Assembly: GCA_023079485.1 (NCBI GenBank)
Contig: CM041083.1
Location: 153,902,552 to 153,966,551, forward strand
DNA length: 64,000 bases
Direction: 5' to 3'
Source: Archilochus colubris
Lineage: Eukaryota; Chordata; Aves; Apodiformes; Trochilidae
Below the pieces are notes generated by a model. That model was not told where the DNA came from. It ran no database searches and saw only the letters and a program-made list of their open reading frames with translations. The position numbers and the translations under genes are program-made. Of this stretch, positions 1 through 9,038 are shown one piece after another. Position 1 is the stretch's first letter; the number at the start of each line of letters is the position of its first letter.

Positions 1-722
1 AGAATCTTATCTGTATGGAGTTTATGCTTTAGCATAACAGAAGCTGTATTTGAATCAGATATTTAGTAAGCTTTTATTATTAAATTGTAAAGGGCAAGAG
101 CAACAGTCATAATTATGATTTTTCTTTACTACCTTAGATGAATGAATATTTTTGCTGAGTTTTTTGGAGTTGAAAGTTATAACTGTATCATCCTAATATT
201 TTTATGCACTTGATCTTTGGAGATATTTGTATTGTCTGCAAAAGAGAAAAGAAGAAATGAACAATAAATTCTAATTTTATTGTGACACAGTAGAGCAGAG
301 ACATTATTTTGGCATGTCATAGAAGCTAAATGAGTTTGGGAAGACAAACATTGGGATTTATAGGGTTAAACTTTGTCTGGTACTGCTGTTATAAATCACT
401 GGATAACAACTAACACACTTAGGATCATAGTTGTCCTACTCTACCACTAAACATTTCTATCCATCAAAGAAATTGCAGGTCAGATAGAATTTAAGTAGTA
501 ATTTATTTACAAGTGTAGATAATGACAAATTCTTACTCACTGTGCTGTGCAAACTCATCAGCAAAATGGAAAGACACTAAAACATTATATCACCTCAACT
601 AATGTGATGATTTTGTAGTGCTTTATCATAAATAGAGATCAATAAGATACAGCAAAAATATTTCTTCACATTATAAATAACTTATCTTTGAACTTACAAG
701 AATGAAACATATCATAATAATC
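1..722. other. AT-rich unique noncoding DNA
   Basis: No coding frame, repeat or recognisable RNA is visible. The stretch is AT-rich with short A and T runs and looks like ordinary intergenic or intronic DNA. Confidence 0.6.
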
Positions 723-1394
723 ACAAAATTTTCATGGTTGTAAGAGATCTCTAAGATCATCATCCAACTGTCAGCCCAGAAAAAATACATAATGCCCATT
801 ACAGCATGTCCACATGTGCCACATCTTGTTATCTTTTGAATACTTCTGAGGATGGTGATTCCACCACCTCTATGGGCAGCTCATTCCAATGCCTGACCAC
901 TCTTTTAGTAATGAAATTCTTCCTAACATCTAGTCTAAATCTACCCTGAAGCAAGTTCAGGACCTTTCTTCTAGTCCTATTAACGTTTATTTTGGAGAAG
1001 AAGTTGTAGAACATAAGGTCTCACCTCAGACTCTCCAAACTAAACAGTTCCCTCAAATACTGCTCATATGGCTTGTGCTCCATACCCTTCACCACCTTGG
1101 TTGCTTTTGTCTGAGTGTGCTTCAGGAACTCAATGTGCTTCTTGTAGTGAGAGTTACAAAACTGGAGAATGTACTTGAGGTTCACACTCACCAGTGCCAA
1201 GTACAGGGGCAGGATCACTTCCCTTCTCTTGCTGGCCACACTATTCCTGATGCAGGCCAGGATGCTGTTGCCCTTCTTGACCATCAGGGAATACTGCTGC
1301 TCATATTCAGCCAGATGTTGACCAGCATTCCCAGGTAATTTTCTACAGGGCGGCTTTCCACCTACTCTTCCAGAAGCCTGTAGCATTGCATGGG
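723..1394 (-). mobile_element. CR1 LINE, 3' part (antisense)
   Basis: The plus strand reads as the reverse complement of CR1: 3' UTR first, then the end of the ORF2 (RT) coding region. A decayed frame on the minus strand (1021-1434) shows the CR1 post-RT region, with a run of the type ILACIRNSVASKRREVILPL. The copy stops abruptly at about 1394, where an LTR begins. The same CR1 seems to resume at about 2107 with roughly 300-400 bp of its body missing, so both blocks are probably one insertion. It has many stops and frameshifts and is not functional. Confidence 0.85.
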
Positions 1395-1740
1395 TGTTGG
1401 GAAACTGTCTGGAAGAAAACAGACATGTGAGCAATCCTGATTATTTAGCTTTAGCTAGAGTAAGCTAAGGGCCTTGAGGCCTAGTTGCAAGGTTACTGAA
1501 AGATGAGCTATGAGAAAAAGATAGGGGAGCTGGCAGCAACAAAGAAGAATAGCAGAATAATGATGTAGCCAGCAGAAGTTCTGTGAGAACAGGATTTGTG
1601 GCCAAGATATAGCCACCTGCAAGATATCGTTATATAAACAAGTGTTCTATATAAAGCGAGTGTAAATTGTTAATAAATGACTTCACTTTAACCATATTGG
1701 TGACTACGTGTTGTCCTTAAGCCTCTGCGGATTTTCTACA
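1395..1740 (+). mobile_element. Retroviral LTR (5' LTR of an ERV fragment)
   Basis: The segment begins TGTTGGG and ends TCTACA, giving the TG...CA termini of an LTR. It holds TATA-like boxes and an AATAAA, and is followed after 2 bp by a primer-binding-site-like sequence. The start is the first TG after CR1 homology stops; 1426 is an alternative. No second LTR is found downstream, so this is a 5' LTR plus leader, inserted into or recombined with the surrounding CR1. The family is not identified. Confidence 0.7.
1631..1677 (+). promoter_or_regulatory. LTR core promoter and poly(A) signal
   Basis: TATATAA at 1631-1637 and a second TATATAAAG at 1648-1656 precede AATAAA at 1672-1677. This close spacing would give a very short R region. 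Inferred from sequence only. Confidence 0.5.
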
Positions 1741-1742
1741 TT

Positions 1743-1760
1743 TGGCGCCTGAAAAGGGAC
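1743..1760 (+). promoter_or_regulatory. Retroviral primer-binding site, tRNA-Lys3-like
   Basis: TGGCGCCTGAAAAGGGAC lies 2 bp after the LTR end. It differs at two positions from the primer-binding site complementary to the 3' end of tRNA-Lys3. Position and match together support an LTR-PBS junction. Confidence 0.65.
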
Positions 1761-2106
1761 TCTATTCAGCACAGCTCTGTGTAGCAAGACGTGTAGCAAG
1801 ACGAATCTTTCTTCAGGGATCGTGGCCTCAAGGTCTAATTCGGTGTCGTGATATAGACTCGTGAGCCCTGTTCTAAGCCTGTTGCCCACAAAGTGGAACT
1901 AGCAAGATTGGTCTGCCGCTCAACGAGCTACCAGCATGCTCTCTTGACTAGCTCGGGAGTGAGCTACTTGGCGGGTGTGAGCCTCACCTTTTATTGGCCC
2001 CCTGGTCTTGCACATGCTCAATAGGGGGCCTGCCCTAATTGGGCACAGGTGGATTTGATACCGGCTCACACCCACTTCTCAGTAATCAGGGGCATCTGAT
2101 TGTTTT
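1761..2106 (+). other. ERV leader-like segment with nested inverted repeats
   Basis: This follows the PBS and runs to where CR1 homology resumes. It is more GC-rich than its surroundings and has no long frame. A perfect 12-bp tandem duplication (GTGTAGCAAGAC) lies at 1779-1802. An 11-bp inverted repeat, GGGTGTGAGCC at about 1974 and GGCTCACACCC at about 2062, encloses a second pair (GGCCCCCT / AGGGGGCC) and a third (TGCCC / GGGCA). This could be retroviral 5' leader structure (dimerisation or packaging), or a separate small element; I cannot tell which. Confidence 0.45.
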
Positions 2107-3035
2107 GTTCCACTACAGCTCTGGGAGCCCAGACTTCTAGACAGTTTTTTACCCAAGGAAGAGTTCACCTGTCTATGCTCTGAGCTGCCAGCTTCTCCAT
2201 AGGAAAACTGTAGGAGAGAGTACCACAATCTTTGGTATCCATAGTCTTTTCCTCATTCACCAGGTGAGTCACCTGGTCAGAGAAGGAAATCACGTTTGTC
2301 AAATATGACTTGCTTTCCTGAACGCATGTTGGCTGGGCCTGATCCCCTGGGTGTCCATGTGAGTGTACTCAAGATGATCAGCTTTGTGATCTTCCCTGAA
2401 GTCAGGCTGACTGACCTGTAGTTCCCTGGATCCTCCTGACCCTTCTTGTAGATGGGCATCACACTGCCAACCTTCCAGTCATCTGGGACCTCCTCTGTTA
2501 ACCAAGACTGCTGATAAATGATGAAGAATGGCTTGGAAAGATCCTTCAACAGTTTCCTCAGTATTGCTGGGTAGATCCTTTTCAGCCCCATAGACTATTG
2601 AGTGTCCAGATGTCCTAGTAAGCTGTTAAAAGTACCCTCATGGATTGTGGGAGGTTTGTTCTGCTCTCCATCCCTGTCTTGCAGTTCAGGGGCTGAATAC
2701 CCAGGGGGTAGCTGGTCAGACTAATAAAGACAGAGGTATAGAAGGCATTACATATCTCGGCCTTTTCCTCCTTTTTCTCATCCTTGGTTGCAATGTTCCC
2801 CTCCTCCATCTAGTAAAGGATGGAAATTCTCCCTGGCTCTCTTTTTATTGTTAATGTATTTGTAAAAACTTTTTCTGTTGCCACTTATGACAGTGGCCAG
2901 ATTCAGCTTCAGTTGGGTTTTTGCCTTTCTGTGTGTTTGTTAAGCCCAAGATGGCCTCCAGCCAACACATCTCCCACCAGTCCTTCTCAGTTTGTGAACA
3001 GCAGATCTATACAAGATGTTGATTCTGTGGTGAAG
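2107..3035 (-). mobile_element. CR1 LINE, RT-coding part (antisense)
   Basis: A minus-strand frame at 2277-2591 carries the N-terminal part of the CR1 RT, including DDWKVGSVMPIYKKGQEDPG and NYRSVSLTS, hallmarks of CR1 ORF2. The block at about 2944-3035 looks like more upstream ORF2 sequence after a deletion. It is interrupted by stops and frameshifts and is very likely the continuation of the copy at 723-1394. Confidence 0.85.
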
Positions 3036-3596
3036 TGATAATAGACACATTCTGAGTTGAAAACTATAACACTTGTGTTGGCAGACTTGGATTACAGAAT
3101 ACTGGCTGTTTCTAGTGAGAAATTATTTTAGATTCATGTGTTTTAATAAATTTTTATTATTTTTTTTTTCCAAATTGTCTGTTTAGGCAAGGTGTGGAAT
3201 GTATTGTATAAATGACTAAGCACATATTTAGGCCAGATTCTTTTTTCCTTGCTAAACTAGACTAGTGTGTATTCTGCACATGACCCCCAGAGACATACAT
3301 GGAAGTACACAAAGAGGGTAACTTCCAAAATCTGACTACCCACCAAGCACTCCTGTCACCACATATCTCATCCAGTTCATAGCCAATCTTGCCTTGGACA
3401 CTAAAATAGTACATAAGAACACAGGCCATCCATTGTCAGGTAGACCCAGTAACTTCTGGATACCATAACTATTGGTTAAATTTAGATGTCTGTACTGTAA
3501 AAATACAGTTCTGAAATAGATATCCTGTAGGATCCTTATATACTCAGTGGAGGAAATTAATTATCTTTAGTGTAAAAGCAATCTGAATAATTATGA
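3036..3596. other. AT-rich noncoding DNA
   Basis: No frame, repeat or RNA gene can be seen here apart from short T runs. Confidence 0.5.
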
Positions 3597-3720
3597 GGCA
3601 CTGTTACGATCCGAGTTATTATTTATATTTTGATTGCGAGGAAAAATCAGCCACTACTTATAGACGACGCGTGAATTTACAAAAATAACAAGGCGTTATG
3701 ATTTAAGAAAGTTACAAGGG

Positions 3721-3726
3721 TTTATT
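3721..3726 (-). promoter_or_regulatory. LTR poly(A) signal AATAAA
   Basis: AATAAA on the minus strand, about 120 bp before the 3' end of the solo LTR and downstream of its TATA box. Confidence 0.55.
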
Positions 3727-3995
3727 TTAAACAGGGAAAGCCAGTTTCCAGGCTAGCAGAAAGCCTTTGCATAAATTAGTCACCTTGAAAAGAGAGTTAT
3801 TAAGGTAAGAGGGAAAAATCAAAGAGATTTTTTCACCGTCTGGCCTGCCCTGGCCTCAGGCTGTATTCGTTTGTGAAGGATCCCGTCGCTTCTGCCGCTT
3901 TTCCTTCCTCCGCTGTAGGTGTCTTGTAGCTGAAGCTGAAGTGTCGCGAGAAGGGGGTATCTAGAAAAAAAGCTGCTTTTTCCTTTTTCCTAGGG

Positions 3996-4004
3996 TTTTT
4001 TATA
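3996..4004 (-). promoter_or_regulatory. LTR TATA box
   Basis: TATAAAAAA on the minus strand inside the solo LTR, about 290 bp after its 5' end, as expected for the end of U3. Confidence 0.6.
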
Positions 4005-4302
4005 CCCCAAAAGAAAGAGGGGTCCCTTTATTGCATAAGTCCCTGATACATACAGATTTCCAGACTTCCCGGAGATGAGTCATCCTTATCTTTTTGTCCT
4101 TTGATGTCTTGTTACTTTCACTGTTTTTGGACTCCACCATGCACCAGGAGGCGACCTGATAAGCAATCTTATCTTTTAGGTGTCTGTCAGGCATACGTTG
4201 AGGTAAACATGTGTTAATTGCAAGCAGGAAGAGAGAAGAGAAAAAAAAAAAGTGATTCAAGAGACATATTTTGTATTTTCAATACATGTATACATCAGGC
4301 AC

Positions 4303-5956
4303 ATAATATAATTTATTAAGTATCTGCTAGACATATCTACTGCTTTTAATATATTCATTATCTCATTAATAACACTCATGGGCTAGTAAATTAATAGTCA
4401 GTTACATGCATTCAGAAACACTTGCATGCATACAAGTCAACCTGCATACAAGAGTCTTGCAAGGTTTTGTGGCAGGTAAGAGCTTCTGCATTGTTCAGGT
4501 TATCTGATAAAGGAAATTTTCAGTGTAAAGGAGATAAGTAAGGGGATGGAGTGGTAAATAAAGCTAACAGAGAACAAAACTTGGTAAAAGAAGGGTCAAC
4601 AGAGACACTAGAAAGGTCAGATGTGTCCATTTACTAAATGATGGTCCATTAAGAAACTACAGTCATAGTTTTGGAAAGGTGCACATGGACAAGTGATAAG
4701 AAGGGCGAAAGAGGAACTGAGGATTTGAGATGTTCAAAGGAGATCTGTAGGGCTATGCAAAATTTACAAAAGAATGTGTAGGTCAAGTGGGTGGGGAGGA
4801 GCAATTTACAGCTTGGACATTTATGCCTGAGAAGTCACTTGCTATTTTAGCAGTATACGCATAGCTTCCAGGTCTGACTTCCTAAATAGTAATTTGAGTC
4901 TACATACAGTGCACATTTTCTTAATGATTTCTAGATGCAAAAAATTTTCAACACTTTTCATTGTGAAATCAAGTACTTCACCCAAAATATAAGAGTACTT
5001 GACATGGGGTGGACAGTGGGGTCCTGAGACAGAGATATGCAAAAGTCAGTGTCTCTTAATTTCCATTTTACCCACCGCTTTGGCACGAACATGTAGAAAT
5101 GATCTTCTAGGAGAATGCATTAATAGCTCTAATTATATGGATATTAATTAGGATGTTCCCCTTGTAGCTTTTTTTTTTTTTTTTTTTTTTAATAACGTAA
5201 TAATATAATGTAATAATTTAATAGGTAGGAGAAATGTGAAGAGACAAACAATTATACAAGGATAATTTCAGTTATATGAGCAGGGGTATCTTTTGTACCC
5301 TTGAGGATTTGTTTTTCCAACTACAAGTAAGCCCTAATTGCAGGTTTTCTAAGTAAGAATTTTTCTGTTTGTTCCTTTCTGTGCTGCAGTTTTGGTGAAA
5401 AATTGCTGTTCTTTCAGCTATAACTCACTGTGTGTTAGGGTGGCTTCCTACATATTAAGAAATTTAAATATCCCGATTTCCTTTATTTATCATTATTACC
5501 CTAAAGCTATTATGGGGGAGGAAAAAGCTTAGCAGTATATCTTTATTATCATAGCTCAAAAATACCTAAATCTATCTCAACCCCCCTGCATTTTTAAGTA
5601 CTTAGTTTGCTAATTGTCAACTATGTGACATAACTCCAGCTTTTTGCTGTACTGTGGGAGAAATATAATTCTTTCATTACCTGTTACTGTGCTTGGTATA
5701 CTAGATAGTGCACTTTTCTGAGTTAAAATCGAGCTTAATCCTGTAAACTAGTCCTAAATGACAGTGCATTTACAGTTAGAAAAAATAATTTTCTATATCT
5801 TCTATGCAGCATGGAATATATGCTGAATATATTGCTTCATGTTAATCTGACTTCTCAAGAAAAGGGAAACATTACCAAATCCTGTGTTGTAACAAGGTGA
5901 AGGGGATTTGTTTTATCTAGAAACAGAGCTGATGTGAAGAAGTTTTTAAATAGGAA
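4303..5956. other. AT-rich noncoding DNA
   Basis: Nothing recognisable apart from a poly-T tract at about 5169-5190. Short frames here are chance open stretches with no domain signature. Confidence 0.5.
5169..5190. repeat. Poly-T tract
   Basis: An uninterrupted run of T of about 22 bp followed by AATAA. It could be the A-tail of an old minus-strand retroposed sequence, but no source can be seen next to it. Confidence 0.8.
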
Positions 5957-6462
5957 GAATCATATAATGGTTTGAGTTCAAATGGCCCTTAAAGGTCATC
6001 TAGTTCAGCTTCCCTCTCATGAGCAGGGACATTGCCAGTAGATCAGGTTGCTCAAAGCCCAATCCAACCTGGCCTTGAATATTTCCAATGATGAAACATC
6101 TACAGTTTCTCTTGGAAATCCTTTACTGTGTCTGACGACTCTAATTGTGATGTGTTTTTTCCATATGTCCAGTCTAAACCTGCCCTCTTTTAGTTTAAAG
6201 CCATTGCCCATTGTCATATCAATACAGGACCTGATAAAAAGTCTCCAGCCTTCTTATAAGTGGCTTTAAGTATTGAAAAGCTTCAGTTAGTTCTCCCTTG
6301 AGCCTTCTTTTCTCCAGATTGAACAACTCCAAGTCTCTCAGCCTTTCTTCACAGGAGGTGTTCCATCTCTTTGACAATTTTTGTGGTTCTAAGCTCACCC
6401 CTCTCGAACAGTTTGATGTCTTTCTTGCTCTGGGGGCCTCAGATCTAGCTGTACTATTCATT
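5957..6462 (-). mobile_element. CR1 LINE 3' end (antisense)
   Basis: This is a textbook antisense CR1 3' segment. It starts with a degenerate form of the CR1 3' terminus at 5957, then passes the conserved blocks CAGGTTGCTCAAAGCCC and CAACCTGGCCTTGAA. The 5' truncation is at about 6462. Divergence is moderate and it is noncoding. Confidence 0.92.
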
Positions 6463-7834
6463 ATATCTCATTGCATCTATTTGGGTACTAAATGGATTAA
6501 ATTATATCATTACAAATGCATACAACAGAAAAAAAGTTTAATAAAGTGACATTTGTGGTAAGGTAAAAAAATAAAGTAGAAGGAACTCTTCACATGTATT
6601 TGGAGTGAATTTACTACAGACTCTGCAAAGAGCCACAAAACCTAAGCTGTCTCTATTGATGAAAATATTTAAGTTATCATAATGGAATTTTTATCTCAGA
6701 AAAAAATAAAAAGGGTTGCCACTTAAGTGTTCATTCTATATTGTCTGAACTTTTATTTTTTATCCTCATTTTATAACTTGGCCTCATTTATATTGCAGGA
6801 AGCAATTTCAGTTATTAAAAATTCCACTGGCATCTAATTATGCTTTCTTCTTCTTTGACAGAAGATACACATATGGGTGCTGTAACAGTAAGTGCCCTTT
6901 GAGATATTTACTATAGTGTACTTAAACAGCAAGACTGGAAAAGCTTATAATATCACATAATATAAACATCAACAGTCCACTACACTATTTCTTTCATTTT
7001 CATGAATATTTAAAAATATTTTACTTATGATTAAATATTAGCCAATTTAATTCTTAAAAATGAAATATGAACATGGATTTACTTCACAATATACTCTTAG
7101 AACTTCTGTGTCTGAATAAACCTACAAAAGACAGATGAAGTCAGACAGTATTTACTTTCATCTTTGCCATGAACTGAACAGGCTAAAGAACATTAAAGCT
7201 CTTCTGTGTATGGTTTCCCTGCAAGAACATAGTCTGTTATCACTTTTTAAACCTCACAAATTTTATTTCAATCCAACATATTAATCAGGCTTTAGAGCAC
7301 ATTTTTATATATTCATAGGAAAAGACATAAGTCCCCAAAACTTATGTAAAAAAGATTTTTAATAAACTGCAAAAGGTCTGAAGACAAGAGAAGGAATATA
7401 ATACCATCTCATGACAGAGAGTGCAGCAATTCATTTTGTGCTTATTTTAAGAAGTATTGAGCACATTTGATGACAATCTTCAGAACAAGTTTATCTACCT
7501 GGCAACCATTGTATTCAGTAAGATGTCTGAAACTTTAGACACAGCTCTCTGAAAAATGCATTTACTAATTAATATATAAATCATGTGAAGATACTACTTT
7601 CACTTGTAAACTAAGAAACAGCCTAAGTCCAAGAGTTATAGGAAAACAACTGGAAACATGAAGGTCAATCTTAAGGTCCTCTGACAAGACTTTTCATTAA
7701 TCTTACATTGTCTAAGCACCAAAGAAATCTCAGATCAGGAAATGACTATTTCTTATGGCTTAATTAAAATGCTTGTCTGTGGTTTCAGAGGAGACTTCAG
7801 GACTCACATGAGATAGATTTACATGGCTTAAATC
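6463..7834. other. AT-rich noncoding DNA
   Basis: No feature is supported. A T-rich stretch and CAG at about 6840-6861 could mimic a splice acceptor, but no coding frame follows. Confidence 0.45.
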
Positions 7835-7905
7835 AATCCTAGAATGCATTGGGTTGAAAGGGATGTTTAAAGGTCATCCAGTCCAATCCAACTTAGCTTT
7901 AATTG
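7835..7905 (-). mobile_element. Short CR1 3'-end fragment (antisense)
   Basis: About 70 bp matches the last part of CR1 in antisense, including GGGTTGAAAGGGATG and GGTCATCCAGTCCAA. It is severely 5'-truncated. Confidence 0.75.
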
Positions 7906-8410
7906 TTTAACTTGGTCATCTAATTAAAAAACTTGCCCAGTGCCTGTTACAAGTTAATGAAGAAACAGTTGTACTTACAGGTCAGAGATCATTCTTTCTT
8001 TATATATATAAGCCATAGAGAACAAATGCTAATTTTGAGAGGTGAACTGTAGAACTTACATTAGATGCTTAATTTTTACAGATCTAGATGTAGACAGAGC
8101 AAATCCTGTTGCTAAAGCATAGGAATCCACAGATGTGTATTAGATCCCTAAGGTTTATATACAAGAAGCTGAAAAGATTAATTCAAAAATTTATCATAAA
8201 ATTCATTATGTCAGGCAGGAGTGTCCAAAAGTATTTGGAAAAAGTTTTAAAGAAAGAGCTAGAGTTGTTTGTGCACACCACACATACCAAGACATACTAA
8301 TACATTGGATTATCATTGAATTATTTCAGAAGATCATAGAAGAAATTAAGACCTGGGTAGTGGTTTGCTTATCCTCCCTCTCTTGGAAACTCAATCAATG
8401 CTTTCTTGGG
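7906..8410. other. Noncoding DNA
   Basis: No feature is supported. The last 80 bp may contain the lost 5' edge of the LTR that follows, but I cannot define it. Confidence 0.4.
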
Positions 8411-8570
8411 GTGTCCAGAGCCAAGGACGCTGCTCAGCTCTGAGGAAAACATTTTACCCTCCAGAAGGAGTAAAGAGGTCCCACCTGAACCCTCCTTTAG
8501 GGAGGAACGGACAAGATAGATGCCAGAATTGACCAAACAGAGTATTCCATCCCATATACGTCACACTCAG

Positions 8571-8577
8571 TATAAAT
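8571..8577 (+). promoter_or_regulatory. LTR TATA box
   Basis: TATAAAT follows CACACTCAG, in the same context as the TATA box of the homologous LTR at 16066-16072 on the other strand. Confidence 0.65.
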
Positions 8578-8897
8578 TTGAGACATCACGAGGGCCAAGC
8601 CAGATTTCCGGATTTCCTGATTTCCTGCTTCCCTTCCTTCACTCGGCATCCTGGAAGGATCCCGTCCGTTCGTTTGCCTGTGGTCCTGATCCGTGCCAGC
8701 CCATATCTGTGTGTTCCTGCCTCCAGTTCCCGACTGCTGCTGACTCCAGGAGTCCAGCCTGGACTTTCCTAGGACTGCCCTGCAGCCTCGGTGGTGACAT
8801 GAGCGTTACTGGGGGGAGAGAGGGGAGGAACGTGGTATCAATTTTCCTGTATATTTGTGTATGTTTAGTGATTTTTCCTATTTATCATTACTGTTTC

Positions 8898-8903
8898 ATT
8901 AAA
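8898..8903 (+). promoter_or_regulatory. LTR poly(A) signal ATTAAA
   Basis: ATTAAA in the block GTTTCATTAAAG, conserved in both LTR copies of this family. Confidence 0.6.
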
Positions 8904-9038
8904 GCTGTGTAGTTTAGTTTCCAACCCATAAGTCTCTCTCCCTTATTCTCTCTCCTTTCTTTATCAGGGAGGAGAGAGAAATTAACAGAGAGCATCTGTT
9001 ACTCGGTTTAATTGCCGGGCCAATGTTGAACCGTGACA

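Larger units (their letters stand above)
3602..4297 (-). mobile_element. Solo LTR with 5-bp target-site duplication
   Basis: On the minus strand the element begins TGATGTATAC and ends GGATCGTAACA, giving TG...CA termini over 696 bp. It is flanked by identical GGCAC at 3597-3601 and 4298-4302, a perfect 5-bp TSD. It contains a TATA box and AATAAA in the right order on the minus strand and has no internal genes. It therefore looks like a solo LTR left by recombination between two proviral LTRs. The 5-bp TSD does not fix the class. Confidence 0.85.
8411..9038 (+). mobile_element. 5'-truncated LTR of the 13.7-kb ERV family
   Basis: From about 8411 to 9038 this is clearly homologous, in opposite orientation, to the LTR at 15650-16370. 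Shared blocks include GAGCCAAGGAC, GCTCAGCTCTGAGGAAA, the TATA region, the poly(A) region and the 3' end ending TGACA. The first ~240 bp seen in the other copy, including the TG start, are not recognisable here, so the element is 5'-truncated or rearranged and no TSD could be assigned. Frames at 8520-8912 are chance frames in LTR sequence. Confidence 0.85.

Noticed and set aside
8520..8912. 130-codon frame as a host exon
   Set aside because: It lies wholly inside an LTR between TATA box and poly(A) signal, and the homologous LTR at 15.8-16.1 kb has unrelated frames at that place.
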